From Gnetum montanum (Eukaryota; Streptophyta; Gnetopsida; Gnetales; Gnetaceae), in assembly GCA_015680685.1 (NCBI GenBank), contig MNCI01017629.1, forward strand, positions 302,184 to 366,183: a DNA stretch of 64,000 nt. The letters run 5' to 3'. Positions 1-12,011 of this stretch are shown one piece after another. A model generated the notes under the pieces. It ran no database searches, was not told the origin of the DNA, and was given only the letters and a program-made list of their open reading frames with translations. Made by a program: the position numbers and the translations under genes. Each line of letters starts with the position of its first letter. Positions within the stretch are counted from its first letter, which is position 1.

Positions 1-202
1 TGAAAATACCAAAAAAATCACATACCTCAGACTTGCTTAACCATACACCGTGACACTTACAAGCAAGCCTGGGAAGACAACGAATGATTAACCCCAAGTG
101 TTTCTTGTGGTGTTAAGGCATTTAGTCTGCGGAGTTCGATCAGATCACGCGTACACGCTTGTATTTGTATGGTTGAGTGTAGGGGTACCTCGCCACTCAT
201 CA
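1..202 (+). mobile_element. 3' end of an Athila-family LTR (family A)
   Basis: The last 80 or so bases are the reverse complement of the left edge of the family-A LTRs at 9,306, 38,471 and 40,603, sharing the block 'ggttgagtgtaggggtacct' and the terminal 'catca'. The element is therefore oriented opposite to A1 and A2. Family LTRs are 820-880 bp, so most of this one lies outside the window. The primer-binding sequence that follows the 5' LTR in A1 is not present after base 202, so this is a 3' LTR or a solo LTR. Confidence 0.8.
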
Positions 203-354
203 ATGTGATTAGCTCTACCTTGCACTACTTTGTGCCTACTCACACCACATCACCTACACTGCACAACACCTTGCTTGCCCACACCACGTCATGCATACCA
301 TTGCTGCTTGCCTACTGCTTGTCCACTACCACTAGCCTCTCACTTACCCATTAC

Positions 355-525
355 CTACTACACACACCACTAATCATTACCTCCAATGCCACTCATCACT
401 ACCTCTAGTGCCACTAATCACTACCTCCAATGCTGCCCATCACCGCCTCCAGTGCCGCCCATCATCACCTCCAACATCATCCATCACTACCTCCAATGCC
501 ATCCATCATTGCTTCTAGCACTGTC
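355..525. repeat. 22-bp minisatellite, about 7 imperfect copies
   Basis: Units of 21-22 bp resembling 'catcactacctccaatgcca' follow each other head to tail, with substitutions mainly in the last third. The surrounding 203-610 is C/A/T-rich simple sequence. Open frames across it have low-complexity His/Ser/Thr/Pro content and are products of the repeat, not genes. Confidence 0.75.
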
Positions 526-740
526 GTACAAACCTTGGAATGCATCACCTGTTAATAGACAGAAAAATCGAATTTTTTTAACAACTGACAAGAAATTTGA
601 AATTCTCTTCAATTGACAAGAAAAGTTCAAAAAAAATTGCATCCATAATTATTAGTTTAAATGGAAAACATGCTTAATTATTTACAAAAATTCAAATTAG
701 CACTACAGTAACAAGAGAAATAAAAATTTATCATTAAATG
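526..740. other. AT-rich spacer, nothing recognised
   Basis: No coding similarity, repeat or RNA gene was recognised between the minisatellite and the 5S-like fragment. Confidence 0.5.
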
Positions 741-795
741 TGCATGTCTTGGAGTAGAACTAGGATGGGTGACCTCTCGGGAGTCTTGGAAAATG
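741..795 (+). pseudogene. 5S rRNA-derived fragment (3' half)
   Basis: The stretch 'gtagaactaggatgggtgac' at 754-773, followed by 'ctctcgggagtc', matches the 3' half of plant 5S rRNA, including the region of the internal RNA polymerase III control elements (known: an AGTAGTACTAGGATGGGTGACC core). The 5' half of 5S is not recognisable upstream, and the match fades after about 795. It may be a stray 5S pseudogene or part of a 5S-carrying retroelement LTR such as the Cassandra type. A gypsy gag begins about 350 bp downstream in the same direction. It is not a functional rRNA gene. Confidence 0.7.
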
Positions 796-1149
796 CGAAA
801 GCTATGTAAACTTAAAATGACTATAACTTTTGAATCCAGAGTCTATTTCCAACCAAACAAAAATTGATTTCAATAGATTTGAACCTTCTGAACTCGATGG
901 AATGGTCAGATTTAGCTTTTGGATTAAAGAAAATTAGCATTTAATTCATTATTTTAGGTCCAAAAAATAATTGGGATTAGATACTTGATAAGAGATCCAT
1001 GAAAATTTCAACTTCTTCTACAACTAACTAACAATGTCAAGACCCATAAAAAAGTTCATAGAAGCTAAGGATTATCAATATACCTAATTTCTTCAACCTA
1101 TCGATATCCAGAACCTAAAGAATAAGTTGGAGAAAAATGGAAGCCTGAG

Positions 1150-2240
1150 TTAATATCTGTATGAATGCCCTTAAAGATGAAATTAATGAGATTGGGGGTG
1201 TTTAAGAAGAACTTCAACATTCAAACCAGGAGTTTGGGATAGAGATGTAAAATATGTCTAAGGAAATTAGGAAATTATCCTAGAGTTTAGAGGATAAATG
1301 GTCAGACATGCAAGAAAAGATGGATTCCTTTGTATACTCCATCAAATAATTAACTAACCATCTCATTCAGCCTTCAAAACCTACTCATGGTCTACCTAGG
1401 GAACAACATCAAGACCATGATCAACCTCCCCCTAAGGATCCACACCAAACACAACCTCCACCTACTAGTGGACAAGATACCAAAATTCCTCTTATAGGCT
1501 ATAGATTTGAATCCAAAGGTGAGGGATATGGAAACTGGCTTAATCCACCTAGAGAATCATTGACACAAGTTCATGCTAAGAAAATAAAATTAGATCATTA
1601 TGATGGAGCCCCTGGATCTAGTGCTAAGGTAAAGGATTACCTTGATACAATGAAAAATTACTTTGATATGTTGAATTTGTCAAGCCATGAAAATTTAGAA
1701 GTTATCTCCTTGTATTTAAGAGGACTTACAGCAACATGGTGGAATGAACTAAGATCTCAAGGTTTGATTACAAATTGGCTTAATTTTTGTCAATATTTGG
1801 AATAGAAATTCATTCATGATTCCTTTCTCAAAGAGTGCAAAATGAGATTTGATTCTTTAAGGTTGAGAAGGTGATCTGTAGATGATTACTACAAGGAATT
1901 TTGTGATCTTTCCTGGTATGTAAGTCACCAAGATAAGGGAGAATTAGCTTCAAAATTCATTGGAGGACTACAAGCTCAACTACATCTCCAAACACTAGCC
2001 CATAATCCTCAAACCATTGATGAAGCATATAGAATTGCTAAGGATTATGAGGAATCGAATCAGATACGAGCTATCCTTCAACAAGCAACTCTTCGATAAA
2101 CTACCCTTCCACAAGCAATGGTAGAGGAGATGCCAATCAAAAAAGCTCAATCAAGATCAAGATGTTTCATTTATGGTGAAGATAATTTCAAATGAGACTA
2201 CCCAAAATTTTGAGCAAAAATACAAAGGATCAAGAAAATC
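1150..2240 (+). pseudogene. Ty3/gypsy gag relic with broken zinc knuckle
   Basis: Once encoded the capsid/nucleocapsid polyprotein of an LTR retrotransposon. 1,150-1,400 is charged and coiled-coil-like, followed by a Pro/Gln-rich stretch to about 1,480. The retrotransposon gag core starts near 1,560 and shows LRGLTATWWNEL, then FIHDSF and, after one stop, SVDDYYKEF and SKFIGGLQAQL. A C-terminal knuckle remnant CFIYGEDNFK lies near 2,163, where the second Cys is replaced and a stop follows. At least four in-frame stops break the frame (for example 1,803 and 2,098). No protease or reverse transcriptase follows: at about 2,250-2,290 the sequence changes to an oppositely oriented copia relic, so this gag is truncated. 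It belongs neither to family A nor to family B. Lineage within gypsy is uncertain. Confidence 0.8.
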
Positions 2241-2299
2241 AAAAACCCAACCCAAACATGAACATAGGAAAAATTATAATAATATTTGCATAAACTAAA

Positions 2300-3545
2300 T
2301 CAAGTTTGTTGTTGAATCTCAACTTTTATATCTGAGATTTCTTCCTTCACTTCAGCATAAATAGCATCTAACTTAGAAAGCACTAGTTTCTTTTCCTTCC
2401 TAATCAAATGATGTAAAAGAAAAATTTCTTCTTTAAATTCACTGTACCTTCTGTCACACTTATCATCTTGTTTAGCCATAAGTGAGGAATTTTCATTACT
2501 AAGCACCATGTATATGAGATGTGAATCTTTGGAAGAATTGAATGCTTCTTCTTCACTTTCCTCACCATCATCCTAGCTTGTATAAAAGCTTATCTTTTTC
2601 AATTCCTTATCATTATATGTATTCCTTGGTTGTACCTTGCTATCACTTGGATCAGTAGGACATTTGAATGACATATGGCCTCCTCCTCCACAAACCCAAC
2701 ATTCTATACAAGAACAATCTAGATTAGAAGAATTTAAAAAATTTCTACCTCTTTCTCTACCTTTGAAGAAATTAGATCTTTTTTGTTGCTAAGATGCCCT
2801 TTTGTTTCTTCTTGTAAGAAATTGTTGTAGTCTTCTTGAGAGAAGAGCAATCTCATCTTCATTTCCCTCATCATGCTCATTGACCTCCATCTCCTTGGAG
2901 GTAGTCTTTAAAGCAGTAGGTCTTTCTTGAATCACTCCTTCACTTCTGAGATTCATTTCATAGGTGATAAGAGTACTTTGAAGTTTCTCAAATTTTAGAG
3001 TTAAGAAATCTCTAATTTTTTCCATGGCTATGACATTAGGTCTAAACTTCAATTGAAGAGTTTTGATCATTTTTATAATTACATCGCTTTTGGGTAGATC
3101 CTTTCCTATTCCTCTAATTCCTAAAATAAGCTCGTTAGCTTTAGAGAAATAATATTTTGTTTTCTCACCTTCTTTCATTTTGAGTTTATCATATTCACTT
3201 TGTAAAACTAACAATTTTGATTACTTAACACTAGAGGTTCCTTTAGAAGTACCTTATAATGTTTACCAAATTTCTTTGGCCATTTTACATCCTACTAACC
3301 TATTAAATTCATATTTATTTAATGCATAATATAAATAATATTTTTCTTTTGAATCAAACATGAACATATCCATTTCCTCTTGAGACCATTTGTTGTGAGG
3401 CTTAATGATGCCAGTGGTGCCATTAATGGGTGGAGCGTAGCCTTCTAGAATTGACTCTTATACTTCAAACTCCATGGATTTGAACAACCCTTGCATTTTT
3501 TCTTTCCAATAGGTGAAGTCAAATTCATTGAACAGGGGTGGCTTT
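2300..3545 (-). pseudogene. Ty1/copia gag relic (DUF4219-UBN2-zinc knuckle)
   Basis: Gag of a Ty1/copia element, read on the minus strand from about 3,545. The N-terminal part shows FDFTYWKEKMQGLF (DUF4219-like), then a UBN2-type core with KMIKTLQLKFRP and FEKLQSTLITYEMNL at 2,789-3,214. An intact zinc knuckle CWVCGGGGHMSFKC (C-x2-C-x4-H-x4-C) lies at about 2,670-2,710, and a coiled-coil tail at 2,300-2,509. A few stops and a frameshift interrupt it. It sits directly downstream of a primer-binding site and LTR (3,601 onward), giving the order LTR-PBS-gag. Protease and the rest of pol are missing because the element is cut off near 2,290. Confidence 0.85.
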
Positions 3546-3600
3546 GTGTAATATGTCCACTCAATTATTCACTCTTGAAGTTGATGATGAAACAAAGAGT

Positions 3601-3618
3601 ACCAGGCTTCAATACCAC
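3601..3618 (-). other. Primer-binding site of the copia element
   Basis: On the minus strand this reads TGGTATTGAAGCCTGGT. It matches the initiator-methionine tRNA type PBS (TGGTATCAGAGC...) used by many plant copia elements, with a few changes. It lies two bases inside the LTR edge at 3,620. Confidence 0.75.
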
Positions 3619-3619
3619 T

Positions 3620-4700
3620 TGTGGGTCATTAATCTTAGAAGGGGGGGGGATGGATAAGTTTCTCAAATTAAAACTTAAAGACACAAAGCACACACACCAA
3701 ATTTAATGTGGTTTCCTAACTTGGGTAGTCCACACTTAGAAGGTAGATTGCAAGCACACCTCCAGACCTTGTTGCTCTCAAAATGTGGTTGAAGGGTCCA
3801 CACTCTGTATAGTCTTCAAGCCTTGCTCTAAAGTGTTGTACTGCAACAACAATCACTCAACCCTGCAAGGTCCTATCAGGCTTGGAAATTTGGTTTCAAG
3901 GCTTTCACAACCTTTACAATATTGAGCTCCACACCAGAGTTTTTTACTGCAACACCAACAACTCAATCCTATAGGATCTTGACAAGCTCAAGCACATCAA
4001 CCCCACAAGGTAACAAGACCAAGAATTACAAGGGATAATTGCAACTTAGTTTGTTGATCCTTGTATAGTTAGGTACAACACACTTTATAATGCCAAAATG
4101 ATAAGAGAATGAGAAGCAATAGAGAATACAATGATTACAAATTATTATACAATGAATATAACAAGTCTTGCACATTTCCCAATGCACATCAAGTCTTCTT
4201 ATAGATACCATGTTTCTATATCCATCTTAGAACTCATGCAACAGCTAGTCAATGATCATTAATGGTTATGAAAGATGTATTCTTTATGCCTATGACATCT
4301 CTCTAAATTTGTCTTAAATTCTAGGAAGACGTCTTTGTTTAGTGAAAGACATCTTTTTGAAGTCTCCATTCTAGAAGACATATTTGTCTTGTGGAAGATG
4401 TCTTTCTAGTACTAGCCTTCGTATTTTCCTAGAGAAAGGCAACTTTTTGTGATGAAGACATATTTTCCTAGAGAAAGGCATCTGCTATTTCTTAAAGATG
4501 TCTTTGCTTGATTTTACTCTAATTCTGCCAAGCTGTCTACTATTTCCTAGACATGTCTTTCTTCTACTTTCTTTGTCTTGTCAATTCATCATTCCTTGTC
4601 CATAGCCTTGATTTTCTACATGCTTTGATGATGATAAATTTGCTTGTATAGTATCTGGTCATTGTCTATGTTCTTTGAATATTCATTTGAAGATCATGTG
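3620..4700 (-). mobile_element. Copia LTR (right limit uncertain)
   Basis: The left edge at 3,620 (TGTGGGTC on the plus strand, so the LTR ends GACCCACA in its own sense) abuts the PBS. The next bases contain a run of nine G (3,641-3,649), which is a C-run near the LTR end in sense. A TATA-like sequence TGTATAATA lies on the minus strand near 4,140. Palindromic motifs fill 4,255-4,565. The far end could not be fixed because no second copy or target duplication was found; it may lie as far out as 4,950. Confidence 0.55.
4255..4565. repeat. Array of AAGACATCTT/AAAGATGTCTTT motifs in copia U3
   Basis: At least seven variants of a near-palindrome of 10-12 bp recur over 310 bp in both directions, for example 'aaagacatcttt', 'gaagatgtctttc' and 'aaagatgtctttg'. 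A longer block 'ttttcctagagaaaggca' also occurs twice. In the sense of the element the array lies upstream of the TATA-like sequence, so it is placed like a U3 promoter/enhancer. Its function is inferred. Confidence 0.6.
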
Positions 4701-7700
4701 GGTGACCTCCTCCTTTGAACTCTAAATAGTTCATTTCTTATCCTCTTCAACTCATCTTGATTTCTCATGTATGTAGTCCTACAAACATGATAATCATACA
4801 ACCATGCAAACAACCTTTGACTCCATTTTACGTAATGTTTTGACACATACCAAAGAAAACTAAATAGTCCACACATTATGCTTTATTATGCACATCTAGT
4901 TATACATCTTTTATTTTTAGTATGCACATGTGATTATATAATACACTATTCAAGGAGCAATTTTGAATCCTAACCTTACCCAAACCATATCCCTTATTAC
5001 TTTTGTCATTAAGTTAGGATATGAAGCTCATTTTAATTATAATTAAATACTACATAAATTAATTTTGTTAAGGAAGTACCCTAGGTTGATGTCCTACCTA
5101 AAATATAACCTTACCAATGTGTCCAAGACATTTAAAAACATTAGTTTTGGTCCTTGGTTCACTAGAATTGGAGTTACAGTTCTCAAGATATCATATTTAT
5201 AGTTTACTAAAAATATTGGAAAATTTTTGACATTTAAACCAAGCGATGTCATAAGTAATGTCCAAATAAGATTTCAATATATGATAAGGTAGAGCATTTG
5301 ATAAGGATTTTATAATTTTAAATGAAATTTGATTTGGAGTCTATATGTTATGTATGTTTAAGCATTGAGGGTATTAGTAGAGAAGAAAAATTAGAAAAAT
5401 AGATGTATAAAAAATTATTTTAAAAAATGAAAATAAAAATAAAAAATAAAATTTTAGAAAAATAAAGTGATGCATATGATATGCACATGAAAAAATGTAA
5501 AAGTGTCTTATGAAAAATAAAAGTATATATGTTATTTATATAACATATATATGGATGTTATGTATATATCTTTTTTTGCCACCTCTCTTTTTACCACCTT
5601 ACCTTCCCACCATTTTTTTTTGACATTAAATTTTTAGTAGAANCTCTTTTTACTTTTTTATTTTTTATTATTCTTTTATGATTTAAATTAATATGATGAA
5701 ACTTTGCTAAATTTTTGTCATTTTTGGATTTTTTATATGAAAATAATTATTTTAATCTTATTCATACCATCTTTTCATCTCTTGGATGAATTTATGGAAT
5801 TATGGATTCTTTGCACAACTTGCTTCTTAGATATTTTATGATTATTTTGGATCAGCTCTTATTATGAACATGATTTTAAGAGAATTTTATAGAGATTTTG
5901 GTTATTACATATTTTTGTCTCTTTCAAAAATATTTTGGATTGTTGAAATAAAATAATAATATTTATGTGGCCAATTTTGCTAAGTTGGTAGTGGGAGCCA
6001 TAAATTTTTTAAATGCCCTTGTCTACATGTAGTAGTGGAGTATTCTTTAGTAGGATCCATCCTATGAGACCTATCCTTCCAATGATACATGTGCCTCAAC
6101 TGTTGAGGATGTTAATAGTGAGGCTAATGCCAAGACTCAATCATGAGTGGCTCATTTGCGGTTATGATGATAATTTGATGCTCGTAGTGAGCTTATTCCA
6201 AGACCTATTGGAATATTCTTTTGGTAGTGAGGATAACCAAGAGCTAGCCTTTTGAGATGCCTAGATAAAATATATACTCTTTGGATTTTTGTTGGAAAAA
6301 TTTGTGATATTTGTGGACATTAAATAATTAAATCATTAAAATATATATTCTTTACATTTTGGATTTTATTTAGATTTTTGGAAATTTTATGATATTTCTA
6401 AACATTGAAACATTTTGAATATTTAATTGAAAACATTTTTCTAGAACGTATCCTATGAATTTTGATCCATAACCTTTATCCTCCATGAAGAAGAAAATAT
6501 AATAGCCTTTCTTATTTGAGGGCTACTAACTCCTCCTATATTTCGATGTAAAGAGCCTAAAGTATGGAGGGAAATGTCAAAAGAGAGACATGGGATGAAA
6601 GGTGGATCAATTCTATATAAGATGGACACTCTAAACATGAAAATTGATTTTTCATATTTTGTATTTTTGTAAAATAGAAGCCTTATACACTTTTTGGATA
6701 CTTGGGCTATGTACCTATTTTTTTGAATAAATAATAAAGTATGATAGATAAGAAATTGTGGTTTGTCCTATTTAGACCATGATATTGCATGGATCATTTT
6801 TCATTTCTATGCACACTATACGTTCGGGAAATTTATTATTTTTTATTATATATATAAATATTTTATTTATTGTTATTTTTAATTTTATTATTTAATTTGG
6901 TAAATTTCAAACATGAATATCTTTATTTCTAGATGTCCAATTGAGTTGAAATAAGTTTTGTTGGAATCAAGATTTTATGTACTATTTTATGATGCAACTA
7001 GTGAAATTATTCAACATCTACATTTTTATGGTTGTGCAAATCTCTACTTTTCTTTAAATAAATTTTATTTAATTATGTATGCAATGATTATGAAGTTTTA
7101 CCATATTTTATTACTCCACTATATTATGATTCTAATTAATAGCCTTTATCTATTTGATGACTTTCTTTTGAATTAATAAATCAAGGTTAAATCGAGATGC
7201 TTGGAGTTTCGTAGCATCTCTATTAGTGATTTATAGGATTTTATATATAATTAATAGAGGTGTTACAAAATATTATTAAAGTCATAGTTTTAAGTTGCAA
7301 GTTGTAGTTCATTACAAAATTAGTATCAAAATTCAAAAGAAATATTTTAGGTTTTACCTATGTGAGCAAGTTGCATGTTAAAGCCCATCGCATGCTACGA
7401 AGTACAAGGAAAGTATGAGTTATAGTTAATTTTTGTCCAAGGAAAAGAAATTTCATAATTTTTAAATGGAAGACCAATGGTTAGGGAAGATCAAGGATCA
7501 CTCCAGTGGCTATAAAAGGATGATAAAAGCTAGGAGTAAAGATAAGAAAGTCTATGGGAGGAACAAGTATCTAAGAGAGAACTGAGTGTTTTTGGTATTG
7601 AGCTTGTGTGCTTAATGCATGATCCATATTTTTAAAAAATCAAGTAAGGATATGTGTGGCTTCCAAGGTTCTTGAGAGAGTTGAGTTGGGCTTTTCTCCT

Positions 7701-9300
7701 CATTATTGATTATTTTCTTATCTTGATATTAATTAATAGAGGGAGGATTTCTCTATTTCTTTGGGTTCTTATTCATCTAAGCTAAATGGGCTTAGAAGAG
7801 TGTGGAATTGGATCCATTTAGGATATATTGAGGCAAATCCACATCATGTTTCATTTTAGTTCAAATGCTTCACTAAACAATTTTTGAAGAGAAGTGAATA
7901 TTTGGATAATTTGGTTTGGCTAGTTTTTTGATTGGTTACTCAATGTGTTAGGATTTATGATGAATTAGATTAGAGCTTTTGATTGATCATTATTTAGACT
8001 AGTATTTGGTGGCAAGAACAAAGAGGCAATCAAGTTTTAAAGGAAATTTCTCATTTTTTGGAATGTTGGAAGAGGAGTGGGATTTCAAAATAGATTATTA
8101 CTTCATGAGAAGGTTTGAAAAAGGAAAAGACTAGATTACATAGGATTTCTAGTGCTAATCATCACAAATTGAGTTTGAAGGCTATTCATCAAGGTTATTT
8201 ATTCTAGTTCAATGACTTTAGTCATTGCGTCTTATAATTATATAATGTTATAATTAGATTTGATGATGCAAGCAAAGAAAGGATCGATGATAAAGAGGTA
8301 AAAGTTAAAAATACCATCAGGTTGAAGACACATCTCATTAGGTACATAAGCTAATTGATGAAGAAACCTTAGATTATACTCATGGACATTTTTTCTAGGT
8401 ATTTTTATTAGGCCTTTAACGTTACTTGAGGCTAAGGCAACGCTATTGAATTTATTAAATTAAAGTAAAAATTTATTTTTAAAGTTTTTTCATGAATCAA
8501 TTAAAATATTTGAAAGCATAAGAAATCATTATGTAGCCTTACCTTTAAATGTAGTCACAAAGACCCTGTAAGTTATGTCATTATTAAAGATAGTGTAGAT
8601 ACTTAACAAGATCTCAAAATATTCTACATGTTATCATGCATTATTATTTTTTATAAAGTTGAAGGAATTATTAACCAAAGTAGGGGATGGATTGGCTACC
8701 ATCTTAGTTTGAATTCTTCCTAGGATAAAGGTTGAAAATCTAAAGTTTATTATTTTATTAACAAAAATAATGAGTTTCTGGTTGGTTGGGATTGGAAGTG
8801 AGAGGCCTCCTTAGAATCCAACTATGAGGACTACTATTACTTTTAATATAAGAATAGCATAAAATGTGAAATGGTAACAAATCGTTGGATGAGATTTTGC
8901 ATAAAATAAAGAAAAATACATATATAAAGGATAAAAGGTCAAACTTCAAGAAAAGGCATACCAAAAGTAGAATAATGTATGAAAGAAACAAAATTAAAAT
9001 GAACTACCTTGTCAAAGTTAGAACTAAGGTAAGGGTCACCAAATTTAATGAAGATTTAATTAGAAAAAGGATGATAGTGCTAGAAAGAAAGGGGTATTGA
9101 TGCATAAAATTATTCACATAAAATCATTTTATATAACTCATTTTAGAAGACTATCACCTAGGATACCTCTCATATGGGTATGGAAATTTGAGAATAGTCT
9201 TAGCTAGAAAAGTGACACATGGTATTTTAAAATTTATGATAATTGATGTTGATATTAATTCTGTAATAAAATAATCTTTAAGATCATCAAAATAGTAATT
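4700..9300. other. AT-rich decayed sequence without recognisable genes
   Basis: No protein family was recognised in any frame. Visible landmarks are: an ambiguous base at 5,643; an AT palindromic stretch around 5,520-5,570; TATA-like 'ctatataag' near 6,612 and 'gctataaaagga' near 7,511; and a small hairpin with 8-bp arms 'gagatgct' and 'agcatctc' near 7,195-7,222. The TATA sequences and texture suggest remnants of other LTRs, but no LTR boundaries could be established. Confidence 0.4.
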
Positions 9301-9305
9301 ATAAT
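9301..9305. repeat. Left target-site duplication of A1 (ATAAT)
   Basis: ATAAT directly precedes the A1 LTR and is repeated exactly at 39,292-39,296, after the other LTR. Confidence 0.9.
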
Positions 9306-10128
9306 TGATGAGTAGTGAGGTAACCCTACACCCAACCATACGAATCACAAGCATTTACATGTGATCTGATTGAACTTCGCAAACCTTAAGTTCTTAAGTA
9401 CACTAGTTCTAAGACATAAAATCTAATTGGAATAATTTTTGTCTTCTTAGTTCCACTTGTGAGGTACAAGTATATGGTTAAGTGCAACTAAGGTATATCA
9501 CTTTAATCATTTTGTATTTTATAAGTTTAATCACCTAGAACAAGAATGAAAGGTAGAGAAATTTAATATTCAATTAATATACTACCTGGCTAGCCTAACA
9601 CAAGTACCTATTCCCACTCTTCGGACACATCCTGAATGCATATAGCACTACTAGGTTACCAAATGTTAATCATCTCTGGGTTACCAAGTGCTACATGTAT
9701 GCTTGAAGTGATCGTGCTTGTGTTCATTAACAACTAGAAATTAATTGCTTAACTAAAGTGCATGAATATTAAATGCATCAAGAAAACATTAATTTATTCT
9801 CAATGCTGCAAGGATGATCAAAAGGGCTCGTGTTTATTTCTACCACACTGCTATGCTTAAGTACATTAGTGTTTGAACAAAGATTCGTACACACTCAAAC
9901 TGCTGCTACAAGCACTCAGAAAATATTCTAACTCTAGAGAAAAAAAACTGCAAGAGCTTCACTATACTATGAAAAAAAACTATATGAAAATCATGAGCTC
10001 AAGTGCTATATTTATAGGTAGGCATATACCCTACGATATCATATATTTGACATCGCATCTTGGGGTCCAATATCAAGGGTTTCATATCAGATATTCGATA
10101 TCGAAGAAAATCAAAACACAATTCATCA
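9306..10128 (-). mobile_element. A1 3' LTR (823 bp)
   Basis: Begins TGATGAG and ends TTCATCA on the plus strand (TG...CA), and aligns end to end with 38,471-39,291. In the element's sense U3 is short, about 110 bp. It is followed by a TATA box CCTATAAATATAG (minus, about 10,006-10,020). The U3 part contains GATATC/ATATC-type palindromes (10,035-10,105). Confidence 0.92.
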
Positions 10129-10379
10129 TACCCCCATGATTGGATGAAAACTTGTCCTTGAGTGAAAAAGAGGAGGGACAAGTTACTTACAAAATATTAG
10201 GTAGGTATGGGATTATTTACTGACACACAAACTTAGATGAAACAAGCAAACTCTAAGTGCCCAATTGTATGGATTTACAATATTTTACAAAATTGGGTGT
10301 TCATGATAATAGAACTAGACACCCTAGAAAAAACTAACATCCAACTCCTCTTGGTAGTTGAAGAATGAGATAGAAGATT
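10129..10379 (-). mobile_element. A1 internal 3' end, up to the B1 insertion
   Basis: Aligns with 41,486-41,730 of A2 (shared 'ggtatgggattat' and 'gtgcccaa' blocks). A2 continues without break through 'gaagattcaacaatcatg', whereas A1 stops at AGATT (10,375-10,379) and resumes at AGATC (30,458). This proves the insertion point of B1. Just inside the LTR the sense strand reads CATGGGGGTA, a short possible polypurine tract. Confidence 0.88.
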
Positions 10380-12011
10380 TGTAACGATTGAAAACATTGA
10401 TAACTAGAACACTAATAGGTTCACGGGCACATAGCCTAACCTCATGTCTACTCAAGGGCCTGCTAGAGGCAAAGACAAGGTGCCCTAAATAGTCTTGTTG
10501 ATTGAACAGGGACTTACTAGATGTAACTAGGGTGTAGCATGGTTAGTCGCAATGTTAATGCTAAATGATGCTAAGTGTTCAAGTGGTGTCAAGAATGTTA
10601 ATGGGGTTAAGCTTAGTCATTTTTTTGATGAAAAAAAGGGTGCCAACATGCAAGGGCCATTGTCCAAGCATAGTTTTAGGCATGGCTATGAAATTAAATA
10701 GCAGAAAATATGGATAAAATGCTAAAAATGTAAAGACAGAGAGAGAGAAATAGAACACCATCTTAAATGGGGTTGAGCATAGTTAACACCAAAAGGGGAG
10801 AGAAGGTACGTAGTGTACAACAAGCACAATGGATAGCCTAGTCATAATTCTAGGATGTCTAGTTGTGAAGACTAATGTTCCATCAAGCTATCTATGCCTG
10901 CGGAGTTGGCTACAGCGGTGTGCAATGAGCTGTGGTGGTCTGTGATGGTATGTAACTTTTCCTCTCTCTAGTTTTCTAGGGTGCCAATGCCAATCAACTC
11001 AAATTTTTCCTAACTTTCCAATCTTGAATCTTACCCAATAATTAAATTTTTCAACTTGCTCCAATTTTTCCAACCCTAAAAATGTTAAGGGCTAGGGTAT
11101 TTATAGGGCTAGGTTTAGCGTGAAATGTGTAGGGACTACCACATGGTAGAGGGAATAGTTGGAGCTATGTTATCATCCAACTATGTTGTCCACTAAGGCT
11201 AGCAGTGTTATGCTTTACTATGTTCTAATAGACTACGTGAGACTGAGAGATTGTGACTATGCTACCAAGTTCATGTATATGCACTAAGAGGACCACAATG
11301 TACCTAAAAAGATGTAACTTTGGAGACTATGCTCTCCACTATCTTGCATGGGGTAGAGTGTAGTTACAATTTTGAGATGAAAAGGGGATACCAAAAAATG
11401 CATTTTTCTAACTACACTTGCCAAAGATGAGTTGGAGTTGAATTGAGTGGTGTTTTCATGCTGTGAAGGCTGGTGGAGGTTGTATTGGCTAACTAGGCTT
11501 GACTATGCTCTAGACTAGGAAAGAGTGTAGTCTCACACTTAAAATTTTTTTTGCAGAAAAAGTGATTATGTGCTAACTACGCTCTCCACTAGAGGCTAAC
11601 TATGCTTCCAACTAAGGATGAGCATAGTCCTAGCACTTGTCAAAACTTGTAGAAATTTACTTCTAGTTGATTACACTTGACTATGCTATGGGCTGATGGA
11701 GAGTGTAGTCTTAACACTTAGAAAAATATATAGAAACTATGCCTTCATGTTAACTATTCTTGACTATGCTCTGGGGTAGTCGAGAGCATAGTCTTAGCAC
11801 TTAAAAAATTTTGTAGTAGCTAACATGACACTTAGAAAAATTTGCAAAACTACCTTTTGTGTTGACCACACTCTCTACTAGGCTTACTACACTCCAGGGT
11901 AGTGGAGAGCATAGTCCCAGCACTTAGAAAAGTTTGCAAAAAGTGCCCTTGTACTAACACTTAGAAAACTTTGTTGTCAGGATGTTATAATCCAAATTTG
12001 GTGGTGTTTCA
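10380..12011 (-). mobile_element. B1 3' LTR (1,632 bp)
   Basis: Aligns with 28,800-30,457 once the inverted segment there is corrected, and with the B2 LTR at 52,941-54,623 on the other strand. A TATA box GCCCTATAAATACCC lies on the minus strand near 11,095-11,110. The U3 side (11,110-12,011) holds many CTATGCTCT/AGAGCATAG half-palindromes. The left end 'tgtaacgattg' corresponds to the LTR 3' end in sense. Confidence 0.9.

Noticed and set aside
741-795. Functional 5S rRNA gene
   Set aside because: Only the 3' half is recognisable and it contains changes in conserved positions.
5520-5570. AT palindrome as a regulatory or origin element
   Set aside because: Simple TA-rich sequence; nothing supports a function.
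8885-9100. Lys-rich 71-codon frame
   Set aside because: No similarity recognised, AT-rich codon bias alone explains it.
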